From: Yeosuana aquiaggeris
GTDB lineage: Bacteria; Bacteroidota; Bacteroidia; Flavobacteriales; Flavobacteriaceae
Reading direction: 5' to 3'
DNA length: 64,000 bases
NCBI RefSeq assembly: GCF_044003965.1
Contig: NZ_JBAWKC010000004.1
Location: forward strand, 124,001 to 188,000
Under the pieces are notes generated by a model. That model was not told the DNA's origin. It saw only the letters and a program-made list of their open reading frames with translations, and did not search any database. This document shows, piece after piece, positions 35,975-44,098 of this stretch. Position 1 is the first letter of the stretch; the number at the start of each line of letters is the position of its first letter. A program made the translations under genes and the position numbers.

Positions 35975-36005
35975 CAAAAATAATCTATTTATTTATATAT
36001 TGCAA
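35975..36005 (-). promoter_or_regulatory. promoter of the rpsF-rpsR-rplI operon
   Basis: On the minus strand TTG (36005-36003) and TATTTTTG (35982-35975) are separated by 20 bp. This fits both the -33 and -7 elements of Bacteroidota sigma-A promoters, 31 bp before the rpsF start. It is the only place in the window where I found both elements at correct spacing. Confidence 0.65.
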
Positions 36006-36037
36006 GTATATTCCACGTATAATAGAGTTATTTTATA

Positions 36038-36071
36038 TATGTTAAATTTATGTTAAAATAAACAGTTTAAC
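36038..36071 (+). promoter_or_regulatory. possible LytTR-type half-sites ahead of the LytTR regulator
   Basis: TATGTTAAA occurs twice, 11 bp apart (36038 and 36049), and ACAGTTTAA follows at 36062. The last fits eight of nine positions of the LytTR consensus [TA][AC][CA]GTTN[AG][TG]. They end 70 bp before the regulator ATG, suggesting autoregulation. Confidence 0.35.
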
Positions 36072-36140
36072 GATGAAATTTGGTTTTTATCCGAATTTTT
36101 TTGTAATATTGTCGATATCTTAACCGAAATATAAAATGTT

Positions 36141-36836
36141 ATGACTTTAAACTGTGTAGTAGTAGACGATTCAGCAATACAACGTCTCTCAATAGTCAAG
36201 TTAGTAGAGAACCACCCCTCTCTCAACTTAATTGCGGAGTACAGTAGTGCTTTAGAAACTAAAAATGGTTTAAATACAAATCAAGTAGACCTTATCTTTT
36301 TAGATATTGAAATGCCAGTACTTAATGGCTTTGAACTCTTGGATGTATTAAACAACAAACCCCAAATTATTTTTGTAACCGGTAAAACAGAATATGCTTT
36401 TAAAGCATTTAACTATGATGCTACCGATTACTTACACAAACCAATTACCAGAGAGCGTTTTAATATTGCTGTTGAAAAAGCATTAGAACAGCATAAATTA
36501 ACCTTAGACTTTAATGAAGAAGAAGGTGAACATATCTTTGTAAAAAGTAATCTTAAAAAACGTAAAGTTTACATTAAAGACATTAAATGGATTGAAGCTT
36601 TAGGAGATTACGTAAAACTGGTCACTGAAGAGAATAGTCTTGTAGTATTATCTACAATGAAATCTTTTGAAAAAGAATTGCCGGAAAATAAATTTCTGAG
36701 AATTCATAAATCTTATATTGTTAATCTAGATAAAATAGATAGATTTAACAGTAAAAATGTGGAAGTTGGTGCTTATGAAATTCCTTTAAGTAGAAATAAA
36801 AAGACCCAATTAGTAGATGCTTTAAATAATATTTAA
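36141..36836 (+). CDS. LytTR-family response regulator
   Basis: The 231-residue protein has a receiver domain (VVDDSAIQRL at the N-terminus, phospho-acceptor Asp in FLDIEMPVLNG near residue 56, the conserved Lys in YLHKPITRE) and a LytTR DNA-binding domain from about residue 130 (HIFVKSNLKKRKVYIKDI, then FLRIHKSYIVN). It should bind direct-repeat promoter sites when phosphorylated. No kinase gene is adjacent, so its partner, usually a LytS/AlgZ-like kinase in this phylum, lies elsewhere. The convergent priA ends only 2 bp away. Confidence 0.92.
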   Translation: MTLNCVVVDDSAIQRLSIVKLVENHPSLNLIAEYSSALETKNGLNTNQVDLIFLDIEMPVLNGFELLDVLNNKPQIIFVTGKTEYAFKAFNYDATDYLHKPITRERFNIAVEKALEQHKLTLDFNEEEGEHIFVKSNLKKRKVYIKDIKWIEALGDYVKLVTEENSLVVLSTMKSFEKELPENKFLRIHKSYIVNLDKIDRFNSKNVEVGAYEIPLSRNKKTQLVDALNNI

Positions 36837-36838
36837 TT

Positions 36839-39292
36839 CTAAAAGTTATCGACATTTAAAATTACTTTTACCGACCTAAAATCCTTAATACTTGAGAAGC
36901 TGTTATTAATTTTAATAATAGCTTCTTTTGTTTTTACTAAAGATTGCTTTTTAGGAATTTTTATCAATATGTTTTTATGAAATTGATTCCTGATTCTTGC
37001 AATAGGGGGTGATTCCGGACCTAAAATAGCGTCTCCAAAAACTTGTCGCAGTGATTTAGCCATCCATTGAGACCCTGCCTCTACTCTATTATAATCTTTA
37101 TGCTTTAGGGTGATTTTAATTTGCTTGTAAACAGGCGGGTATTTATAATTATAACGATCATTCATTTGTTCGTTATACATTTCTATGTAATTATTGGTAG
37201 AAACCTGTTGCAGGATTCTATGTTCCGGATTATAGGTTTGAATTAAGACTTTACCTCTTTTATCCGTGCGTCCTGCCCTGCCAGAAACCTGTAACATCAA
37301 TTGAAAACTTCTTTCATGTGCTCTAAAATCTGGAAAATTGAGCATATTATCAGCATTCATAATACCTACAAGTTTTACATTTCTAAAATCCAAACCCTTG
37401 GTTAACATCTGCGTTCCAACCAAAATATCAACTTCCTGTTGTTCAAAAGCAGTAATTATTTTTTCATAACCATATTTGCCTCTTGTGGTATCCAAATCCA
37501 TACGGGCAGCCTTATAATCAGGAAATAATAATTTTACTTCTTCTTCTATTTGCTCCGTACCAAAACCTTTACTGTCTAACTCAATACTTCCGCAAGCTGA
37601 GCATGTTTTAATCATAGCTGTATGGTAACCACAATAATGGCAACGTAACTGGTCTTTATATTGATGATAGGTTAAACTCACATCACAGTTAGGACATTGT
37701 GGTGATATGCCACAGGTATTACATTCTACTATTGGAGAAAATCCTCTCCTATTCTGAAATAAAATAATTTGATTTCCTTCTTTTAATGCTTCCATCATTT
37801 CCTCAATGAGTCGGTCACTAAAATGCCCTTTCATCAATTTGCGCTTATGCTTATCCTTAATATCAACTAATTCAATATCGGGCATTAAAACATTATTATA
37901 ACGCGTATTAATTTCCACAAAACCATACTTATTTTGTTGCGCATTATAATAACTTTCTAAACTTGGTGTTGCAGAGCCCAAAAGTGTATTAGCCTCATGT
38001 AAATTTGCTAAAACTATGGCGGTATCGCGTGCATGATACCGAGGTGCAGGATCAAATTGTTTAAATGATTGTTCATGCTCCTCGTCAACGATAATCAATC
38101 CTAAATGATTGAATGGTAGAAAGACAGAGGAACGCGCTCCTAAAACAATTTGAGCTTTATTTTTATTTTCCAACACATTATTCCAAACCTCAACACGCTC
38201 TTGTGAGGAGTATTTTGAATGAAAAACAGCTACTTGCTCTCCAAAATAATTTTGCAATCTGGTAACCAGCTGTGTGGTTAAGGCTATTTCTGGCAGCAAA
38301 TACAATACCTGTTTGTTTTTTGCTAATGCTTCCTCAATAAGCTTCACGTAAATTTCAGTCTTTCCTGAAGAAGTCACACCATGTAACAACACCACCGCCT
38401 GATCATTAAAGGATTCCTTAATTTCACTTAAAGCTGTTTCCTGAAATATGTTTAGGTGTTTTGAAGCTTCATTTTCTTCGCCCGAATATTGCACTCTATC
38501 TGTTTGAATAAAATATTCTTCAAGAACGCCTTTATCGATTAAAGTTTTTATAATGGACGCTGAAGCATCGCTTTCATTTGATAAATCTGATACTTTAACA
38601 GGCTTTTTAGTTTTTGCTGAAATTGAAAATAAAGAAAGAACTACTTGGCTTTGTTTAGGCGCTCTACTTAATTCTTCTAACAAGTTTTGCAGTGCTCTTT
38701 CTGAAGTAAACTGAGCATGCAACTTTACATACCTAACTAATTTCGGTTTATATTTTTCGTAGACTTCTTCTTCAATTAAAATGGCCTCTTTATCAATTAA
38801 TCGTTTAATGACCGGAAGTACCGTTTTTTTATCAAGTATATTAGAAATATCATGAATTTTTAAGGAAGATTGATGCTGTAATGCTTCATAAACCAGAAAT
38901 TCATCATCTTTTAAATCATCATCATTTATGATTTTATCAGGATTTAATACAATGATTGTTTCACTCTCCAAAATAAAAGCATTCGGCAAAGCTGCTCTCA
39001 TCACATCTCCTAAAGTACACATATAATAACTCGCAATCCATTGCCAAAGATTCAGTTGAATCGCATTAACAACAGGGGATTCATCTAAAATCTGATCAAT
39101 AGCTTTAGCTTCATAAACAATTGGAGCTTCAGTATGTATATTATAAACTATTCCTGTGTATATTTTTGATTTCCCAAAAGGAACTGCCACACGCATGCCT
39201 GCTTTTAAAAAGTCTGCTTCAGAGGGCGTTATACTGTAAGTAAATAGTTTTTCAAGTGGTATTGGAAGTATGACGTCAATAAAATATGTCAT
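36839..39292 (-). CDS. priA: primosomal protein N' (replication restart helicase)
   Basis: An 817-residue helicase. An N-terminal DNA-binding domain (residues 1-100, with RVAVPFGKSKIYTGIV) is followed by helicase motif I LLHGVTSSGKTEIYVKL near residue 303, the DEEH box in LIIVDEEHEQS, and RRGFSP. Eight zinc-binding cysteines follow in CNTCG, CPNC, CHYC and CSAC, and motif VI is VSGRAGR. It rebuilds replication forks after collapse. Length is slightly above the usual 730 residues, as in other Bacteroidota. It lies 3 bp downstream of the YihY gene. Confidence 0.95.
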   Translation of the reverse strand: MTYFIDVILPIPLEKLFTYSITPSEADFLKAGMRVAVPFGKSKIYTGIVYNIHTEAPIVYEAKAIDQILDESPVVNAIQLNLWQWIASYYMCTLGDVMRAALPNAFILESETIIVLNPDKIINDDDLKDDEFLVYEALQHQSSLKIHDISNILDKKTVLPVIKRLIDKEAILIEEEVYEKYKPKLVRYVKLHAQFTSERALQNLLEELSRAPKQSQVVLSLFSISAKTKKPVKVSDLSNESDASASIIKTLIDKGVLEEYFIQTDRVQYSGEENEASKHLNIFQETALSEIKESFNDQAVVLLHGVTSSGKTEIYVKLIEEALAKNKQVLYLLPEIALTTQLVTRLQNYFGEQVAVFHSKYSSQERVEVWNNVLENKNKAQIVLGARSSVFLPFNHLGLIIVDEEHEQSFKQFDPAPRYHARDTAIVLANLHEANTLLGSATPSLESYYNAQQNKYGFVEINTRYNNVLMPDIELVDIKDKHKRKLMKGHFSDRLIEEMMEALKEGNQIILFQNRRGFSPIVECNTCGISPQCPNCDVSLTYHQYKDQLRCHYCGYHTAMIKTCSACGSIELDSKGFGTEQIEEEVKLLFPDYKAARMDLDTTRGKYGYEKIITAFEQQEVDILVGTQMLTKGLDFRNVKLVGIMNADNMLNFPDFRAHERSFQLMLQVSGRAGRTDKRGKVLIQTYNPEHRILQQVSTNNYIEMYNEQMNDRYNYKYPPVYKQIKITLKHKDYNRVEAGSQWMAKSLRQVFGDAILGPESPPIARIRNQFHKNILIKIPKKQSLVKTKEAIIKINNSFSSIKDFRSVKVILNVDNF

Positions 39293-39295
39293 GAC

Positions 39296-40237
39296 CTAAA
39301 ACCTTTTGCGTAAATTATTCAAGGACGCATTCAATTCATGACCTAATAAAAGAATATTGGCATTTAACCATAAATAGAACATTAATATTAATAGCGCTCC
39401 TATAGATCCATATAACTTATTGAATTGTCCGAAATTCTCAATATAAAGTCCAAAAAGATACGAGATCAATATAATTAGAAAAGTTGTCAATAAAGCTCCA
39501 ATAGAAAAGAAATTAGAATATTTCCCTTCTTTTGTTCCAAAATAATATAAGGTGGCTGTCGCTAAATAAACCATAATAATAAAGAAGACATATTTTGCAA
39601 CATCAAACCAAAAAACTGTTTGAGACTCCACTTGATAGCCCCGATTACCCAAAACATCTAATACTTTTTGAACGACATAAATTTGAAAATACCCTAATAC
39701 CACTATGGTGAAAATAAGGAGAAATGCTAAAATTAAAGAAACACTTAAAGCATACAGATACTGTCTTATTGCATTTCTGCCAATCTGTTCATGATATGAA
39801 TTTGTAAAACCAGAGAACACAGCATTTACACCATTACCCATTAAAATAATAGATAATAAAAACACGGTAGACACTAAACCACCACGCTGAGACTGATCTA
39901 TATTTTCAAATATATTTTCAAAGAAAAACTCTGATGTATTTGGTGGCAAAAACGATTCCAAAAATTTTAAAAATTCAATTTTAAAATCATCAATAGGCAC
40001 ATAAGGAATCACAATTAAAACAAATAGAAGAAATGGAAATAAGGCCATAAAAAAACTAAAGGCAATAGCACTGGCCCTTGTGGTTAAAGCACCTCTGGCA
40101 ATTCCAATAACATATAACTCCAATAAATCATAAAAAGAAAGACCTTCAAGACCAGGAAGCTTTAGTCTTTTTAAAAACTTAAATAAAATATTGACTATTG
40201 GTATTTTAGAAAGCTTGTCTTCTATTGGTTTTGTCAT
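39296..40237 (-). CDS. YihY/BrkB-family inner-membrane protein
   Basis: The 313-residue protein has a short basic N-terminus and six membrane helices. The first contains the family segment TTRASAIAFSFFMALFPFLL near residue 58, and there is LYGSIGALLILMFYLWLNAN near 275. The family was once called RNase BN, which was an error; its role remains unclear. Here it has no nuclease motif. It is co-transcribed with priA, 3 bp downstream, but no functional link is evident. Confidence 0.88.
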   Translation of the reverse strand: MTKPIEDKLSKIPIVNILFKFLKRLKLPGLEGLSFYDLLELYVIGIARGALTTRASAIAFSFFMALFPFLLFVLIVIPYVPIDDFKIEFLKFLESFLPPNTSEFFFENIFENIDQSQRGGLVSTVFLLSIILMGNGVNAVFSGFTNSYHEQIGRNAIRQYLYALSVSLILAFLLIFTIVVLGYFQIYVVQKVLDVLGNRGYQVESQTVFWFDVAKYVFFIIMVYLATATLYYFGTKEGKYSNFFSIGALLTTFLIILISYLFGLYIENFGQFNKLYGSIGALLILMFYLWLNANILLLGHELNASLNNLRKRF

Positions 40238-40331
40238 TAATAATTGTATCTGTTATATTTTATGTAAAGTTATTAAATTAAAAAACTTATATACTTTCTA
40301 TTTTAACAAATTCAAAAACTAACTGACATCT

Positions 40332-41192
40332 CTATTTTATAGCTTTAAGACTTAAATCCATATTATAAACTGAGTGTGTCAAGGCACCACAAGAAATATA
40401 ATTCACGCCCGACTCAGCATAATGTCTTATTGTTTCTTCGTTAATATTACCTGACGACTCAGTAAGGCACTTATTACCGATTAATTTGACTGCTTTTTTA
40501 GTGTCCTCATAATCAAAGTTATCTAATAAAATTCTGTAAATTCCATCACTTTGGAGAATTTCTTTAACCTCAGTTAAATCTCTGGCCTCAACCATAATAT
40601 TTAAATCTCTATCAGTATCCTTTAAATATTGTTTTGCCATAATAATAGCTTTAGTAATACCACCGGCAAAATCAATGTGATTATCTTTTAGCATGATCAT
40701 ATCATATAAGGCAAATCGGTGATTTTCTCCACCACCAATTTTAACAGCCCATTTTTCTAAAGCACGAATTCCAGGTGTTGTTTTCCGTGTATCTAATATT
40801 TTTGTTCTGGTACCCTTCAATAAATCAACAAACATTCTGGTTTTAGTTGCAATAGCACTCATCCGTTGCATGGCATTTAAAACGGTGCGTTCTGCCATTA
40901 AAATAGATTTAGGAGAGCCCTCAACATACAAAACGATGTCGCCGTAAGAGACCTCAGAACCATCTTCTATTAAAATGTCAATTTTTAAACTTTTATCGAC
41001 ATAGTTGAATACTTTTTTTGCAAAAGCTACACCTGCAATGACACCTTTGTCTTTAACCAAAAGCTTTGCCTTTCCTCTCACGCCGTCTGGAATACAAGCA
41101 ATTGAACTATGATCACCATCACCAACATCTTCTCTAATTGCATTAGAAATTATAATTTCTATTTCTTTGTCAAATTGTTCTTTAGTTATCAT
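40332..41192 (-). CDS. nadC: nicotinate-nucleotide pyrophosphorylase (carboxylating)
   Basis: The 286-residue enzyme has the quinolinate phosphoribosyltransferase signatures: RTVLNAMQRMSAIAT near residue 102, TRKTTPGIRALEKWAVKIGG near 135, HRFALYDMIMLKDNH, MVEARDL near 200, LLDNFD and the final SCGALTHS. It makes nicotinate mononucleotide from quinolinate and PRPP in de novo NAD synthesis. The length is normal. It is read divergently from rlmH across 125 bp and precedes the yihY-priA pair in the same direction with a 94 bp gap. Confidence 0.96.
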   Translation of the reverse strand: MITKEQFDKEIEIIISNAIREDVGDGDHSSIACIPDGVRGKAKLLVKDKGVIAGVAFAKKVFNYVDKSLKIDILIEDGSEVSYGDIVLYVEGSPKSILMAERTVLNAMQRMSAIATKTRMFVDLLKGTRTKILDTRKTTPGIRALEKWAVKIGGGENHRFALYDMIMLKDNHIDFAGGITKAIIMAKQYLKDTDRDLNIMVEARDLTEVKEILQSDGIYRILLDNFDYEDTKKAVKLIGNKCLTESSGNINEETIRHYAESGVNYISCGALTHSVYNMDLSLKAIK

Positions 41193-41317
41193 TTGTTTTA
41201 AAATTTAGTGCTAAAATAAGAAATTGATTGGCTTTAAAAGATTTTCAAATTATGTATTTTTTAAAAAAATCAGCTTTAATTATGTAATTCATAATTTTCA
41301 AATAGTAATTTTGTTTT

Positions 41318-41791
41318 ATGACAATAAAACTTCTCGCCATTGGCAAAACAGACAACAGAGAGCTTCAATCATTAATTGAAGATTATCAAAAACGATTGAA
41401 TTTTTATATAAAGTTTTATTTTGAAATCATTCCTGATTTAAAAAAAGTAAAAAATTTGAGCGAAGAGCAACAAAAGCAAAAAGAAGGTGAGCTTATACTA
41501 AACTGCTTAAATGCTACTGACGTCCTTATTTTATTGGATGAAAATGGTATACAATTAGATTCCCTTGCTTTTTCAGACTATTTGCAAAAACATATGAATT
41601 CAGGAATAAAACAATTGGTGTTTGTCATTGGTGGTCCTTATGGTTTTTCTGATGAAGTGCATAAACAGGCAATAGGAAAATTATCCCTATCAAAAATGAC
41701 ATTTTCACATCAAATGGTCAGACTATTTATAATTGAACAACTTTACAGAGGATTCACCATATTAAAGAATGAACCCTATCATCACCGGTAA
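41318..41791 (+). CDS. rlmH: 23S rRNA (pseudouridine1915-N3)-methyltransferase
   Basis: A 157-residue SPOUT methyltransferase. It has the trefoil-knot SAM site FVIGGPYGFSDEV near residue 106 and the family C-terminus LSKMTFSHQMVRLFIIEQLYRG then the terminal YHHR. It methylates pseudouridine 1915 in helix 69 of 23S rRNA. Length is exact for the family. A TAATTTTG box at 41306 is too close to the ATG to be taken as its promoter. Confidence 0.96.
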   Translation: MTIKLLAIGKTDNRELQSLIEDYQKRLNFYIKFYFEIIPDLKKVKNLSEEQQKQKEGELILNCLNATDVLILLDENGIQLDSLAFSDYLQKHMNSGIKQLVFVIGGPYGFSDEVHKQAIGKLSLSKMTFSHQMVRLFIIEQLYRGFTILKNEPYHHR

Positions 41792-41899
41792 TTATTTTAT
41801 ATTTCTTATAACGTAACGGTTAGTCAAAAAAAACGCAGCATAGAATAATAGAGCCCCGTTCATGTTCAGGGAATTAATATTTTTTTTTAAAACAGTCAT

Positions 41900-42445
41900 T
41901 TAAAAAAGGCCGTGCCATTTTTCTCTTACAAGATTCATCATAAAAACATGCCCTTTTTCGTTATAATGCATACCATCTTCCATAAAGAAATCTTTGTCTA
42001 TACCCTCATTAAAATTAATACACTTGATTTCTTTAGTTGAACAGAACTGAATTAGTAACTCTTGAAATTTTTTAATTCGTTCAGAATAGTTTTCACCTAT
42101 CACATTAAGTTCATTATGATTATAGCAAGGTGTTGGTATTCCAACTAAAGGCATTACATTAAAATATGATGCCTGTTTGCACATAGCATAAACATTGGAA
42201 ATTATAAATTCGTCATTTAAACCAAACCATAAATCATTGGTACCACCAAAAATCAAACAATGTGTTGGCTTAAACTCCCTAATTGCAGCCATAAACCGGC
42301 TTAACATACCCGAAGTTGTATCACCATTAATTCCGAAATTAATGACGTCTATATTCAATTCAATTTCAAGTAAACTGGTCCATTTTTTTGAAACGGCCGT
42401 TTCATAACCAAACGTCAAACTATCTCCTATGCAAAGAAGTTTCAT
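41900..42445 (-). CDS. SGNH/GDSL-family hydrolase
   Basis: I choose ATG 42445, since the next in-frame start at 42478 would overlap the upstream gene and the fold begins directly with KLLCIGDSLTFGYE. The catalytic blocks are all visible: GDSL Ser (block I), GINGDTTSGM (Gly, block II), FGGTNDLWFG (Asn, block III) and DGMHYNEKGH (Asp and His, block V). At 181 residues it resembles TesA-like esterases without a signal peptide, so it is cytoplasmic. It lies 10 bp after the acyl-CoA synthetase stop, consistent with a joint role in acyl-ester metabolism. Confidence 0.88.
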   Translation of the reverse strand: MKLLCIGDSLTFGYETAVSKKWTSLLEIELNIDVINFGINGDTTSGMLSRFMAAIREFKPTHCLIFGGTNDLWFGLNDEFIISNVYAMCKQASYFNVMPLVGIPTPCYNHNELNVIGENYSERIKKFQELLIQFCSTKEIKCINFNEGIDKDFFMEDGMHYNEKGHVFMMNLVREKWHGLF

Positions 42446-42455
42446 AGTATTTAAT

Positions 42456-44096
42456 TTATTCAAAAATAACGAAGTCATTCATTTCAAACCAGGACTGATA
42501 ATAATCTTGATGTATTTTCTCTATGTTATTGCGTTTCACTTTTAAACTTGGAGTTGCTAAGCCATTAGCTACAGTCCAGTCTTCTTTCATTATAACCACT
42601 TTTTCCAATCGTTCATGCTTTTCCAAGTTAGGATTGATGCTTTTTATTGTATCCATCAAACTTTGCACTAAATCAATTTTAGATTTTGATTTACCAAGTT
42701 CAGATAAAGTAATCAATGCTATAGGCTGCGGAATTCCTGTGCCTACAATACAAATCTGTTCAATATCAGTATTATGAGAAAGTAACAATTCAATATGAGA
42801 TGGAGAAATATATTTACCTTTATCCGTTTTAAACTGATCTTTTACTCGACCCGTTATGGTTAAAAATCCATCATGATCAAATTCGCCCTTATCACCCGTT
42901 TTTAAATAGCCTTCTTTATCAAAAACTTTAGTAGTTTCTTCAGGGTTTTTAAAATACCCCAACATTAAACAGTTGTTTTTAATACAGATTTCAGCTTCTT
43001 CTGTTAATTTAACTTTGACACCATTAAGAGTTTTACCAACCGTACCAATTTTATTGTTCTGATGTGTATTAAAATGAGAGACACAGCAATCTTCAGTCAT
43101 CCCATAACCTTGCAAAATTTTAATATCAAGCTTTTGATACCATTTTACTAAACTTGAGGCTATGGGAGCCGCTGCAGAAGCAATAAAGACGGCTTCTGCC
43201 AAGCCGAGTTTCTGTTTAAGCTTTCTTTTAATTAGTGTATTAATAACAGGAATATTTAAAAGGATGCCTAACTTGTTTTGAGGTATGGTTTCTAAAATTT
43301 TTTCTCTAAACTTGGTCCAGATTCTTGGTACCGCAAAAAAGAGATGTGGTTGTGTTGCTTCCAGTTCTTTTGCAAAAGTTTCTAAGGATTCTGCAAATGT
43401 GACATTACCACCAAAAACCAGACCTGCATTCACTAAAACACGTTCTGCAACATGCGCCAGTGGCAAATAAGAAAACAATTTAAGATGGTCTGGAAATTCA
43501 AAATGTGTTTTTAACGTTTTGGAACTCTCCATAAAACTGCCTGAACTATGCATGACCCCTTTTGGAATCCCTGTGGTACCAGAAGTATAAATAATAGTAT
43601 GTAATTTTTCTTTTTGCGGTAGGTTTATATTAACCAATGCATCTTGTTTTGCAATAATATCTTCCCAGAGCATTCCACTTGATTGATCATATAATCCAAT
43701 ACTAATTTTATGAATTTCCGGGATACCGCTTTTTTGAGATTCAAAATCATCTAACTTACCAATGATAATTGCCTTTGATTCACTATGTATTAATATTTGA
43801 TGAATACTATCCGCATTCAGTGTTGGGTAAATGGGAATGGAGACGCAATCAGCCATCATAATAGCAATATCTGCAAGCACCCAATGCGCACAATTCTTTG
43901 ATATTAAAGCGATATGAGATTGCTCAGGTAAATTTAAAGACTTTAAGTAAGCGCCTATCTTTCGGGCCTCTACTCCTGCTTGCGCATAAGTATATTCTTT
44001 TATTTTACCATGAACTGGTTGCCTTAGAAATACTTTGTTTGGCGTGGTTGTTTCCCAATATAAAAATGCTTCTAACGGTGAATTAAATGCCTGCAT
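42456..44096 (-). CDS. AMP-dependent (long-chain acyl-CoA) synthetase
   Basis: The 546-residue enzyme shows the ANL superfamily motifs: P-loop YTSGTTGIPKGVMHSSG near residue 170, GYGMTEDCC near 335, and the hinge region TGDKGEFDHDGFLTITGRVKD near 400. The C-terminal Lys expected for adenylation is in a segment with NGLATPSLKVKR. It activates a fatty acid to acyl-AMP and acyl-CoA. The pattern is like long-chain FadD15-type enzymes. It lies between the M1 peptidase and the SGNH hydrolase with spacers of 2 and 10 bp. Confidence 0.9.
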   Translation of the reverse strand: MQAFNSPLEAFLYWETTTPNKVFLRQPVHGKIKEYTYAQAGVEARKIGAYLKSLNLPEQSHIALISKNCAHWVLADIAIMMADCVSIPIYPTLNADSIHQILIHSESKAIIIGKLDDFESQKSGIPEIHKISIGLYDQSSGMLWEDIIAKQDALVNINLPQKEKLHTIIYTSGTTGIPKGVMHSSGSFMESSKTLKTHFEFPDHLKLFSYLPLAHVAERVLVNAGLVFGGNVTFAESLETFAKELEATQPHLFFAVPRIWTKFREKILETIPQNKLGILLNIPVINTLIKRKLKQKLGLAEAVFIASAAAPIASSLVKWYQKLDIKILQGYGMTEDCCVSHFNTHQNNKIGTVGKTLNGVKVKLTEEAEICIKNNCLMLGYFKNPEETTKVFDKEGYLKTGDKGEFDHDGFLTITGRVKDQFKTDKGKYISPSHIELLLSHNTDIEQICIVGTGIPQPIALITLSELGKSKSKIDLVQSLMDTIKSINPNLEKHERLEKVVIMKEDWTVANGLATPSLKVKRNNIEKIHQDYYQSWFEMNDFVIFE

Positions 44097-44098
44097 AT

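Noticed and set aside
41306..41313. TAATTTTG box before rlmH
   Set aside because: It lies only 5 bp from the ATG, which leaves no room for a normal start site, and no TTG lies at the right upstream distance.
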